The notes under the pieces were generated by a model. The model made no database searches. It had not been told where the DNA came from and was given only the letters and a program-made list of their open reading frames with translations. From contig DUAT01000072.1 in assembly GCA_012960755.1 (NCBI GenBank), positions 236,588-300,587 on the forward strand: a stretch of 64,000 nt of DNA, written 5' to 3'. This document shows, piece by piece, positions 26,093-34,325 of the stretch. Made by a program: the position numbers and the translations under genes. Within the stretch, counting starts at the first letter, position 1. Every line of letters begins with the position of its first letter. Source of the stretch: Gammaproteobacteria bacterium (GTDB lineage: Bacteria > Pseudomonadota > Gammaproteobacteria > Pseudomonadales > Azotimanducaceae_A).

Positions 26093-28267
26093 TCATTCAA
26101 CGTCAAGGGCGCTGATATCAACCTGCATCGGTTGATTGATGATCAGGGACTCAATGGATTTAATGGCAGCAATACTGGTGTTCATAAGCGCCTCGTAACT
26201 GATGCAATTGTTACCATCTGCTAGCTGATCCAACCAGATAGCCAGCATCGCCTGCTGACCTTTGTCCTGGGAAAGCTTCTTCCTGTGCACCGTCTTCTTT
26301 TCATTTTCGTACAAAACTAACTCGCGAAAATCGACGATGACGCCGGATCTTCCACCACCAAAGACCTCAATTCGTTCTTTTGAAAGCGCTTTCGAACCGT
26401 CTGCCGTGTAAGTAATATTCGCGACGCTGCCATTGCCGAAACTCGCGCAAATACAAAAATTGTCATTCAACAAGGCTGATTTGTTAGGCTTACTGGTGGC
26501 CACAGCGAACACGCTGGCTATTTTACTGCCGCAGATTGCCCCGGCAAGATCAAGAAAATGGCAGCCTTCCCCGATCAGGCGACCTCCACCGATTAAAGGG
26601 TCCAGGGTCCAGTGATCATCGGGCAGGGCACCCGCGTTAACGCGCAGATTGACGACTAACGGGCTTTGGCAATCCTGAAAGTGATTCATCAGCGCAATGG
26701 TCATAGGTGCGAACCGCCTGTTGAAGCCGACCATCAGGTTGACACTTTTCTTTTTAGTCACCGTTTGATGTATGTTTGCGAGCTCTTCCAGTGTGAGCGC
26801 CAGTGGCTTTTCGACATAAACCCGTTTGCCCAGCTCGATCGCCGCAACCACCGAGCTGGCATGAGAATCATGCCTGCTGGCTATCATCACAACATCAGAT
26901 TTATCGGCGAGAATTTGTGACAGGTCGTCTGCCGCGAACTGGAAACCAAATCGGTCGCTGACGGTTTTTGCGGTTCTGCCACTGGCAGTGCTGACACCCC
27001 GAAATTCAACCTGCTGCAACGAATTCAATGCTGGTAACAGCGAAGCGGTCGCATAGTTTCCGGCACCATAGAGTGAGATACCCACCTTTCCCGTTGCCAG
27101 TGGTTTACCAACGGATTCTGCCACCCTTTTTGTTTCATTGCCCGGTACTGGTTTTTGATATTCAAGCAATATCCCCAGGTAGGGCTCGATTCTGTCGCCC
27201 GCTATCATCGAGTAGGCTGAACTCGCATCATCTAAAGGAAATCTATGAGTTATCAGGCTGTCAATATCTATCGATTTTTTCTCAACCAGGCCGAGGAAAG
27301 TCACCATGTTTCGCTGTTCTGTGAACCGCACATACCCATAGGGGTAATCAAGCCCGGATTCCTCATATGAACTGTCATAGCGCCCCGGGCCGTAGGAACG
27401 TGAAATGACCAGGCTGATCTCTTTGCGAAAATAGTGTTCCCGGGGAATATCCATGCGGACAGCACCAATCACCACCACCCTGCCCTTCTCACGGGTCACT
27501 TCACCGCTGACTTCGATAGGCTGATTACTGCTGGTTCCTGCACACACCAACACACCATCGACCCCTTTGCCTTCGGTCAACCCCAGACACCCCTCCAACA
27601 GGGACGCGCTCGCCAAGCCTGTGGCGCCAAAAGTTTCTGACAACTTAACCATGGCGGGATCCAGGTCAGAACCAATGACATGGCATCCATTTGCTCTGAG
27701 CAATTGCACCACCAGTTGTCCAACCAATCCCAGGCCAATGACTAAAAACGTTTCACCCAGCTTCGGTTCGGCGAGTCGAACGCCCTGCAGTGCAATCGAC
27801 CCTATCGTCGCGAATGCTGCATGTTCGTCGCTAACAGCATCAGGTACTTTGGCGATCAGATTCCTGGGGACCGCAACAACCTCCGCATGGTTGGCGTAAT
27901 CTGCCCCAGCGCAGGCGACTCGATCACCCGGCATGATTCCCTCGACCAATCCTCCGGCAGCAATGACCGTTCCGCAGGAACTGTATCCCAGGGGATTTTC
28001 CTCGCCTAACCGAGAAGTCACCGTTCTCAGGGTCTTGGCGATACCTTCTGTTCTCAGCTTGGCCAGCACCTGTCTGACAAGATCAGGACGCGCCTGGGCT
28101 TTTTGCAGAAGATTCTTTTTCCCCAGGTCAATCTTGGATTTTTCAGTACCCGCGCTGATCACAGAGACGTGATTTCTCACCAGGACAAAGTTGTCTTTAA
28201 GATTTGGGATCGGCACGTCCTGTACTTCTACAACACCGGTGCGCAACGTCTGTGTGACCTGTTTCAT
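26093..28267 (-). CDS. Bi-domain oxidoreductase: zinc-type dehydrogenase fused to Gfo/Idh/MocA domain
   Basis: Residues 1 to about 360 form a medium-chain dehydrogenase (GDRVACAGADYANHAEVV, then the nucleotide motif VIGLGLVGQLVVQLL and VVVIGAVRMDIP). From about 390 a second Rossmann domain begins (GISLYGAGNYATASLLPAL) with EKPLALT and GEGCHFLDL typical of Gfo/Idh/MocA sugar dehydrogenases. The fusion is known from O-antigen and capsule clusters, where it is thought to oxidise, reduce or epimerise a nucleotide sugar or aglycone. Its ATG at 28267 overlaps the ffh stop (ATGA), so it may be translated from the ffh transcript. It is the entry gene of the island. Confidence 0.93.
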   Translation of the reverse strand: MKQVTQTLRTGVVEVQDVPIPNLKDNFVLVRNHVSVISAGTEKSKIDLGKKNLLQKAQARPDLVRQVLAKLRTEGIAKTLRTVTSRLGEENPLGYSSCGTVIAAGGLVEGIMPGDRVACAGADYANHAEVVAVPRNLIAKVPDAVSDEHAAFATIGSIALQGVRLAEPKLGETFLVIGLGLVGQLVVQLLRANGCHVIGSDLDPAMVKLSETFGATGLASASLLEGCLGLTEGKGVDGVLVCAGTSSNQPIEVSGEVTREKGRVVVIGAVRMDIPREHYFRKEISLVISRSYGPGRYDSSYEESGLDYPYGYVRFTEQRNMVTFLGLVEKKSIDIDSLITHRFPLDDASSAYSMIAGDRIEPYLGILLEYQKPVPGNETKRVAESVGKPLATGKVGISLYGAGNYATASLLPALNSLQQVEFRGVSTASGRTAKTVSDRFGFQFAADDLSQILADKSDVVMIASRHDSHASSVVAAIELGKRVYVEKPLALTLEELANIHQTVTKKKSVNLMVGFNRRFAPMTIALMNHFQDCQSPLVVNLRVNAGALPDDHWTLDPLIGGGRLIGEGCHFLDLAGAICGSKIASVFAVATSKPNKSALLNDNFCICASFGNGSVANITYTADGSKALSKERIEVFGGGRSGVIVDFRELVLYENEKKTVHRKKLSQDKGQQAMLAIWLDQLADGNNCISYEALMNTSIAAIKSIESLIINQPMQVDISALDVE

Positions 28268-29634
28268 CCAGGGAATCCGCCACCTGGCCTATTCATCATG
28301 CCGTCCATGCCACGCATCATGTTCGCCATACCACCCTTTTTGGACATCTTTTTCATCATTTTTTGCATCTGTTTATGCTGTTTCAGGAGTCGATTGACAT
28401 CCTGGATCTGGGTCCCTGAGCCCGCGGCAATACGACGTTTCCTGGAGCCATTCACCACATCGGGATATCGACGTTCACCTTTCGTCATGGAATTTATAAT
28501 AGCTTCCATTTGACCAAACGGATTTTCAGCCATTTTTTCCTGGGCTGCCTTGGCCATGCCACCCATACCCGGCATCTTTTCCAGCATGCTGGAGATACCA
28601 CCCATATTGTTCATCTGCTGAATCTGATCACGAAAGTCTTCCAAATCAAATTTCTTACCCTTTTTGATCTTCCTCGCCAGTTTTTTGGCTTTCTTCTTGT
28701 CTATCTTTTGCTCTGCTTCCTCAATCAGGCTGAGCACGTCGCCCATGCCTAGAATACGGGACGCGATCCGATCCGGGTAAAAAGCCTCCAGGGCATCAAT
28801 CTTTTCACCCACGGCCATAAACTTGATGGGTTTACCGGTAACTGATCGAACTGACAACGCTGCACCACCCCGGGCATCACCATCGGTTTTTGTGAGGATT
28901 ATGCCGGTCAGCGGTAATACTTCGCCAAAAGACCGGGCTGAATTCGCCGCGTCCTGTCCGGTCATCGCATCGACGACGAAGAGAGTCTCGATGGGGTCAA
29001 GATTCCCGTGCAAGGTCTTGATCTCTGCCATCATATCTTCATCAATATGCAAACGACCGGCAGTATCCACGATCAACACGTCAGCAAACTGTTTTTTTGC
29101 GGCTACAAGCGCATTTTTAGCGATATCCGCCGGTTTCTGGCTCGGATCGCTTTCGAAGAAATCAACTTCCGCTTCTGCTGCCAGGGTGCGCAGCTGATCG
29201 ATAGCGGCAGGCCGATAGACATCGGTGCTGACAACCATCACCTTCTTTTTCTCGCGATTTTTTAACCACAGTGCCAGTTTGGCCGTGGAGGTAGTCTTGC
29301 CTGCGCCCTGCAAGCCCGCCATCAGGATGACGCCCGGGGGTTGGGTGGTCAGGTTCAAGGTATCGTTTACTGCACCCATTGTCCGGATGAGCTCGTCGTT
29401 AACAATCTTAACGAACACCTGCCCGGGGGACAGAGCCTGGGTGACTTCCTGGCCCACCGCGCGAATTCGAACATGGTCAATAAATTCCTTGACCGCAGAC
29501 AAGGCTACATCAGCTTCAAGCAAAGCCATGCGTACTTCACGCAAAGTACCCTGAATATTCTCTTCGGTTAGCCTCGATTTACCCGAAATGCTACTGAGTG
29601 TGGCACTTAGACGCTCTGTTAATGAATCAAACAC
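28264..29634 (-). CDS. ffh: Signal recognition particle protein Ffh
   Basis: Ffh binds 4.5S RNA and signal sequences and delivers ribosomes to FtsY. The N domain is followed by the GTPase (GLQGAGKTTSTAKLA around 105, DTAGRLHID, TKTDGDARGGAAL) and the methionine-rich M domain (QMNNMGGISSMLEKMPGMGG, RKRRIAAGSG for RNA binding, then a Met/Gly/Lys tail). 456 residues. The start is GTG at 29634. Two TATAAT boxes lie upstream on this strand (29658-29653 and 29674-29669) without good -35 boxes. Divergent from ypjD, as in other gammaproteobacteria, but its usual partner rpsP is 15 kb away. Confidence 0.98.
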   Translation of the reverse strand: MFDSLTERLSATLSSISGKSRLTEENIQGTLREVRMALLEADVALSAVKEFIDHVRIRAVGQEVTQALSPGQVFVKIVNDELIRTMGAVNDTLNLTTQPPGVILMAGLQGAGKTTSTAKLALWLKNREKKKVMVVSTDVYRPAAIDQLRTLAAEAEVDFFESDPSQKPADIAKNALVAAKKQFADVLIVDTAGRLHIDEDMMAEIKTLHGNLDPIETLFVVDAMTGQDAANSARSFGEVLPLTGIILTKTDGDARGGAALSVRSVTGKPIKFMAVGEKIDALEAFYPDRIASRILGMGDVLSLIEEAEQKIDKKKAKKLARKIKKGKKFDLEDFRDQIQQMNNMGGISSMLEKMPGMGGMAKAAQEKMAENPFGQMEAIINSMTKGERRYPDVVNGSRKRRIAAGSGTQIQDVNRLLKQHKQMQKMMKKMSKKGGMANMMRGMDGMMNRPGGGFPG

Positions 29635-29800
29635 GAACCTGTCCTGGCTTCAATTATACGAGCGGCGAATTATAGCGGGCCGGGAATCAAATGGCACACT
29701 TACCCGATGGTTGTGTGCTTGACCCTGTTCTTGGGATCGCCAGCTAAACTGTAATTATTCGGTGCTGCTGGCGGAAACCATTCAACTTAACAGGCACATT

Positions 29801-29842
29801 GTGTAACAATCACAGTGTAATAATCACAGTGTTACAATCACT
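29801..29842. repeat. Three 14-bp direct repeats upstream of ypjD
   Basis: GTGTAACAATCACA, GTGTAATAATCACA and GTGTTACAATCACT follow each other without gaps in the ffh-ypjD gap, 38 bases before the ypjD ATG. The outer parts also pair (TGTAACA with TGTTACA). They could be binding sites for a regulator or a replication-slippage product. Confidence 0.7.
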
Positions 29843-29880
29843 ACTTAAGCCAACTCACTCTTGGGATTCAACCAGACCCG

Positions 29881-30702
29881 ATGAATGTCGTTATCTCAGG
29901 CGCCGTAATTTCCGGCAGTCTGGCTTGTATCATGTATCTGCTCAGTGCTGCAGTACAAATGACAAGCCTGCGCGAGGAAGTTAACTCAAAACGCTCGATC
30001 GTCATCGTGACCGCCATTATCGCGATCATCCTGCATGGCATTTTTACCTACCAGGAGATCTACACACCCGCAGGGATCAATATAGGCATCTATCCCATGG
30101 CTTCATTGACGTCCCTGGCAATTGCCACAATCGTCGTCGCAAGCAGCCTCCGGCGCCCGGTGGGAAACCTGCTTATTATCCTGCTGCCATTCGCGACATT
30201 GACCGTGCTGCTTTCCCTGTTGCAGGAAGGATCTTATGCGCCCAGAACCGATATTACAGATGGTATTTTTGTCCATATCGCACTGTCGGTTGTTGCCTAC
30301 AGCCTACTCGCTATCGCCGCGTTTCAGGCAGCACTGCTATCCCTGGGTGATTACGAGCTGAAACATCGAAATCTGGCAGTTTTACGCCGCATGCCACCAT
30401 TACAGACTATGGAAAGCCTGTTATTTGAACTCATCTGGGTCGGGCTGATCTTCCTCAGCTTATCCATACTCACCGGCTTCACTTTTTTTGGTGATTCAGA
30501 CGGTGGCAGAGCGGGTCTGATACACCACACAATCATTACCCTGACGGCCTGGGTGGTCTTTGCAGTTCTACTCTGGGGGCGATACAGGCTGGGATGGCGC
30601 GGCTCACTGGCTTCTCGCTGGACGCTGGCAGGATTCGGTCTGCTGCTGATCGGGTATTTTGGCAGCAAATTGGTGCTGGAACTGGTTCTCGGGCGAGTCT
30701 AG
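29881..30702 (+). CDS. ypjD: YpjD-like inner-membrane protein, CcmC/cytochrome c assembly family
   Basis: A 273-residue integral membrane protein with about eight hydrophobic helices. The conserved tryptophan-rich/haem-handling type region of the CcmC/CcsA family is diverged; segments such as VHIALSVVAYSLLAIAAFQA, ESLLFELIWVGLIFLSLSI and LIHHTIITLTAWVVF carry the His residues expected at the membrane surface. It sits divergently beside ffh and before a CorC/CNNM-type gene, the same order as ffh-ypjD-yfjD in E. coli, which supports the name. Function in E. coli-type bacteria is not settled. Confidence 0.88.
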   Translation: MNVVISGAVISGSLACIMYLLSAAVQMTSLREEVNSKRSIVIVTAIIAIILHGIFTYQEIYTPAGINIGIYPMASLTSLAIATIVVASSLRRPVGNLLIILLPFATLTVLLSLLQEGSYAPRTDITDGIFVHIALSVVAYSLLAIAAFQAALLSLGDYELKHRNLAVLRRMPPLQTMESLLFELIWVGLIFLSLSILTGFTFFGDSDGGRAGLIHHTIITLTAWVVFAVLLWGRYRLGWRGSLASRWTLAGFGLLLIGYFGSKLVLELVLGRV

Positions 30703-30800
30703 AAGGGTGCCAGCTAGTATCTTGTACACCATATATCACTTGAATTGCGCCCCATAATTAGATAAAACGTTTTTCCACAAATTGAAAAGGTCATCCCTTT

Positions 30801-32063
30801 TTGGAAGATCCTTCGCTTGAATTCTTATTTGGATTCATTTTTTTCCTGATTATTGTTTCAGCATACTTCTCAGGTTCTGAAACAGCCATGATGGCGCTCA
30901 ACCGCTATCGGTTAAAACACCTGGTCAACGAGGGTCATCGAGGCGCGAAACAGGCTGCCCGACTACTCGAACGTCCCGACCGACTGTTAAGTGTCATCCT
31001 GATAGGGAACAATCTCGCCAATTTTTCTGCCGCTTCGCTGGCAACATTGATCGCCCTCGAATTGTTTGGTGACAAAGGCATTGTGTTTGCCCCGGTAGTT
31101 TGCACGCTGGTGTTCCTGATTTTCGCCGAGGTGGCTCCAAAGACAATTTCTGCTGCCTACCCTGAAAAAGTCGCTTTGCCTTCATCTTATTTGTTGCGAC
31201 CGCTGATGTGGATTCTGTTTCCACTGGTGTGGCTGGTTAATAATTTCGCCAACGCCATGTTGCGTCTGGTGGGAATCCGCGGAGAAGACGTTGTTGACGA
31301 CGAATTGAGCGCGGAAGAGTTACGGACCGTAGTCGATGAAGGTTCAAACATTTCTGCTCATCCACAGAATATGATGCTGGGTGTGCTGGATTTGGCGAAT
31401 GTGACGGTAGAAGACATCATGGTACCCAGGGCAGAGATTTTCGGTATCGACATCGAGGATGATCTTGGCGAAATCATTGCCCAGATTCGCTCGTCACAGC
31501 ATACCCGCGTGCCAGTTTTCAAAGAGAACATCGACAAGATTATTGGCATCCTGCACTTAAGGAATGCTGCCAAGTTTCTGACGGAAGAGGAACTGACCAA
31601 GGCATCCATCCTGCAGGTCGTAGAGGATCCCTACTTCGTTCCGGAAAACACGCCTCTGCAGACGCAACTGGTTAATTTCCAGAAACAAAAAGAACGCCTG
31701 GGGCTGGTAGTTGATGAATACGGAGATATTCTGGGCATTGTTGCCATCGAGGATATCCTCGAGGAGATTGTTGGTGAGTTCACAACCGATCTCGCGGACA
31801 CCAACGTGGATATCCACCCCCAGCACGACGATTCCCAACTCATCGATGGCGGCATGCATATCAGGCTAATCAACCGCCGCTTAAAGTGGCAAATGCCACA
31901 GGATGGCCCCAAGACTTTAAGTGGCCTGATTATCGAGCACCTGGAGACGATTCCGGAATCCAACGTGTGCATTGTCCAGGGGAACTACCGGATCGAAGTC
32001 ATACAGATTCAGGACAACATGATTAAGTCGGCGAAGGTCTGGGAAGTGGGTGAGCCGTTCTAA
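30801..32063 (+). CDS. CNNM/CorC-family transporter (YfjD-like)
   Basis: An N-terminal DUF21/CNNM membrane domain with four helices (FLFGFIFFLIIVSAYFSGSET, ILIGNNLANFSAASLATLI, LVFLIFAEVAPKTIS, PLMWILFPLVWLVNNFANAML), then a CBS pair (VEDIMVPRAEIFGIDI to EYGDILGIVAIEDILEEIVGE) and a C-terminal CorC_HlyC domain. Family members move or sense Mg2+ and related divalent ions. The start must be the TTG at 30801, since an in-frame stop lies six codons upstream; AAAAGG lies ten bases before it. Follows ypjD by about 100 bases, same direction. Confidence 0.93.
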   Translation: MEDPSLEFLFGFIFFLIIVSAYFSGSETAMMALNRYRLKHLVNEGHRGAKQAARLLERPDRLLSVILIGNNLANFSAASLATLIALELFGDKGIVFAPVVCTLVFLIFAEVAPKTISAAYPEKVALPSSYLLRPLMWILFPLVWLVNNFANAMLRLVGIRGEDVVDDELSAEELRTVVDEGSNISAHPQNMMLGVLDLANVTVEDIMVPRAEIFGIDIEDDLGEIIAQIRSSQHTRVPVFKENIDKIIGILHLRNAAKFLTEEELTKASILQVVEDPYFVPENTPLQTQLVNFQKQKERLGLVVDEYGDILGIVAIEDILEEIVGEFTTDLADTNVDIHPQHDDSQLIDGGMHIRLINRRLKWQMPQDGPKTLSGLIIEHLETIPESNVCIVQGNYRIEVIQIQDNMIKSAKVWEVGEPF

Positions 32064-32083
32064 AAAGCCAAATGGCGCCTGTT

Positions 32084-32095
32084 GGGGACAGACAA
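32084..32095. repeat. GGGGACAGACAA motif after the CNNM gene
   Basis: Second of three related motifs (8525, 32084, 41488) found only outside genes in this window; see the entry at 8525. Confidence 0.25.
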
Positions 32096-32118
32096 TGGTA
32101 AGAGCCTAGTGTGGGTGC

Positions 32119-32178
32119 TTAATCAAAATTTTCTTGATTAATCCACGTTGAGTGGAGAGGAGTCCCTTTCCACTCAAC
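32119..32178. terminator. Two perfect hairpins between converging genes
   Basis: TTAATCAA (32119-32126) pairs with TTGATTAA (32134-32141); five bases later GTTGAGTGGA (32147-32156) pairs perfectly with TCCACTCAAC (32169-32178). They lie between the converging CNNM and leuA genes and are the likely bidirectional transcription stop, although neither has a long T tract. The remaining 100 bases up to leuA show nothing else. Confidence 0.5.
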
Positions 32179-32287
32179 ACTCTTCCCGTCTCTTCTGCAA
32201 GATAGGTTCCATACACAAACACTCCTCTCACCTCGACGCGGTTATTGAAAATGAAGCTCGAGTAATTACCACTCTGTTCCGACCAAA

Positions 32288-34006
32288 TTATCGCCATTTA
32301 CGGTTAATCGCCGCCACGATGGATTTAAACGCAGCCGTCGTCGTGTTCTGGCTGATGCCGACACCGTAGTACTTGTTTTGCTGATCATCGGTAATGGCCA
32401 GAATACAGATCGCCTGTGCCTCGCTGCCTTCGTTTAGCGCATATTCCTGGTAGTCGATGACATTCAGCGGCTCGTTAAGTGTTTCTACCATCGCAGCTAT
32501 AAAGGCATCGATGGGTCCTGAGCCCTCGCCGTGGATAGACATTTCATTCTCCGCAACCTTGATATCAGCATCACAGCTCTCCTGGCCACCCTCCATTGAA
32601 TTAACCTTGTAATCAATCAACTGGTAGGGACCGGCCACTTCAATAAACTCGGCCACAAAGGCTTCCCAGATTTCGTCCGGTTTCAGTTCACCACCATCAT
32701 TCTCCGTCAGCTTTTGTATGATCGGGCTGAATTCAAGCAACAGGGAACGAGGCAGGGAGACACCAAAGTAGTTCTCCAGTATAAACGCGATACCACCTTT
32801 GCCGGACTGGCTGTTAACCCTGACAGTTTCCCGGTAGGAGCCGCCAACATCGACGGGGTCAATGGGCAGATAGGGTACTTCCCATTGTGCGTCGCCGCCC
32901 TTGTCAACCACTGCCATACCCTTTCGGATAGCATCCTGGTGTGAGCCTGAAAATGCCGTAAATACCAGCTCACCCGCATAGGGTTGACGAACATGCGTAG
33001 TAATCTTGGTACATTCCTCAGAAACAGCAACAATTCGGGGCATGTCTGACAGATACAATTCCGGATCAACACCCTGGGAGAACATATTCATAGCCATGGT
33101 GATGACATCACAATTGCCTGTTCGCTCCCCGTTACCAAACAAGGTACCTTCAATTCGATCTGCCCCGGCCATTAAACCCAGTTCAGATGCAGCCACGCCG
33201 GTACCCCGATCGTTGTGAGTATGAAGACTGATAACGGCCTTGTCCCGCTCAGGCAAATTACGGCAAAACCATTCGAGCTGATCGGCATAAATATTCGGGG
33301 TTGCCATTTCAACCGTCGACGGCAGGTTCAGGATGATCTTCTTCTCAACACTCGGCTGCCAGACTTTCATCACCGCATCACAAATTTCAATCGCAAAGTC
33401 CATTTCGGTGGCGGTGTAGCTTTCTGGTGAGTATTCCAACGTCACATCGGTACCATTGCTCTGCAACTTGTCCGTATGCACCTTTACCAGCTCGGTTGCA
33501 TTCGTTGCCAGTTGAACAACTTCCTCGCGATTCATTTTGAAAACGACTCTTCTCTGCAGCGTTGAGGTCGAGTTATATAAATGAAAGATGACTTTCTTTG
33601 CGCCTTCAACCGCCTCGCAGGAACGTGTGATCAATTCTTCACGGGCCTGGCAAAGGATCTGGATTGTTACATCGTCGGGAATAAGCTCTTTCTCGATAAT
33701 CATCCGGACAAAATCAAAGTCTGTTTGCGATGCTGCGGGAAAACCGACTTCAATTTCCTTAAAGCCAAGGTCCAGCAGCAAATTCCACATTTTGGACTTC
33801 TCGTCAGGCGTCATTGGTTCGATCAGTGCCTGGTTTCCATCACGCAGGTCAACACTACACCAGCGTGGTGCCCTGGTGATTACCTGATCGGGCCACGTAC
33901 GATCTTTCAACGCAATCGGCTTGAACGGTTTGTATTTATGAAACGGCATCTTTCTGGAAGCGACCGATTCGCCGGATTGTTTTAAGGGTTCATTTTCTGC
34001 ATTCAT
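32288..34006 (-). CDS. leuA: 2-isopropylmalate synthase, long (LeuA type 2) form
   Basis: Catalyses the first committed step of leucine synthesis (2-ketoisovalerate plus acetyl-CoA). The TIM-barrel starts WCSVDLRDGNQAL (metal-binding Asp and the DGNQ substrate loop), with EVGFPAASQTDFDFVR and the metal pair in SLHTHNDRGTGVA; GNGERTGNCDV is the usual signature. The C-terminal regulatory domain (from about 440) binds leucine for feedback. At 572 residues it belongs to the long actinobacterial-type group, also found in many gammaproteobacteria. It is preceded by a leucine-rich leader peptide and a good promoter, pointing to attenuation control. Confidence 0.97.
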   Translation of the reverse strand: MNAENEPLKQSGESVASRKMPFHKYKPFKPIALKDRTWPDQVITRAPRWCSVDLRDGNQALIEPMTPDEKSKMWNLLLDLGFKEIEVGFPAASQTDFDFVRMIIEKELIPDDVTIQILCQAREELITRSCEAVEGAKKVIFHLYNSTSTLQRRVVFKMNREEVVQLATNATELVKVHTDKLQSNGTDVTLEYSPESYTATEMDFAIEICDAVMKVWQPSVEKKIILNLPSTVEMATPNIYADQLEWFCRNLPERDKAVISLHTHNDRGTGVAASELGLMAGADRIEGTLFGNGERTGNCDVITMAMNMFSQGVDPELYLSDMPRIVAVSEECTKITTHVRQPYAGELVFTAFSGSHQDAIRKGMAVVDKGGDAQWEVPYLPIDPVDVGGSYRETVRVNSQSGKGGIAFILENYFGVSLPRSLLLEFSPIIQKLTENDGGELKPDEIWEAFVAEFIEVAGPYQLIDYKVNSMEGGQESCDADIKVAENEMSIHGEGSGPIDAFIAAMVETLNEPLNVIDYQEYALNEGSEAQAICILAITDDQQNKYYGVGISQNTTTAAFKSIVAAINRKWR

Positions 34007-34140
34007 GTTCGTCAGTCTTCTTTATTTGGTTGATCTGTATTGCGCGACTTGTGCAACAACAGTCGATTTCCGGAAATGACCCAAAAGAGCAGTTCCGGAG
34101 GGCAATAAGTATGGACGATGCAGGAATTTAGACAGGCCGC

Positions 34141-34230
34141 CTACAACGGCAGTATTAGCAATAGATCCGCAGCAGATAACCCCAGCTGGTCGCTGGTAGC
34201 AGAGATTTGATTGTGATCAAAGATCTTCAT
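34141..34230 (-). CDS. Probable leucine leader peptide of leuA
   Basis: A 29-codon frame between the leuA promoter and leuA: it begins MKIFDHNQ and ends LGLSAADLLLILPL, with seven leucines in the last fifteen codons, including three in a row (CTA TTG CTA), some with rare CTA codons. This is the pattern of ribosome-stalling leader peptides in proteobacterial leu operons. After it, CCGGAA (on the minus strand) can pair with TTCCGG and GCCG with CGGC overlapping the end of the peptide gene, giving possible alternative stems. A clear terminator with a T tract and a strong ribosome binding site are not obvious. Confidence 0.6.
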   Translation of the reverse strand: MKIFDHNQISATSDQLGLSAADLLLILPL

Positions 34231-34273
34231 GCTTGTTTAACAGTTATCAATATGAAAGGTTAGAACTCTTTGT

Positions 34274-34302
34274 AGAATAGCCCCTTAATCCGCACTTGCC
34301 AA
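34274..34302 (-). promoter_or_regulatory. Sigma70 promoter of the leuA leader
   Basis: TTGGCA (34302-34297), a 17-base spacer, TATTCT (34279-34274). Transcription would start near 34267, about 37 bases before the leader ATG and 260 before leuA. Confidence 0.65.
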
Positions 34303-34325
34303 GCGGCTTTTGAAACCGGCACCAA

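Noticed and set aside
32106..32297. 63-codon minus-strand frame overlapping the end of leuA
   Set aside because: No ribosome binding site or family resemblance; it runs through both hairpins of the intergenic terminator region and overlaps the leuA stop in another frame.
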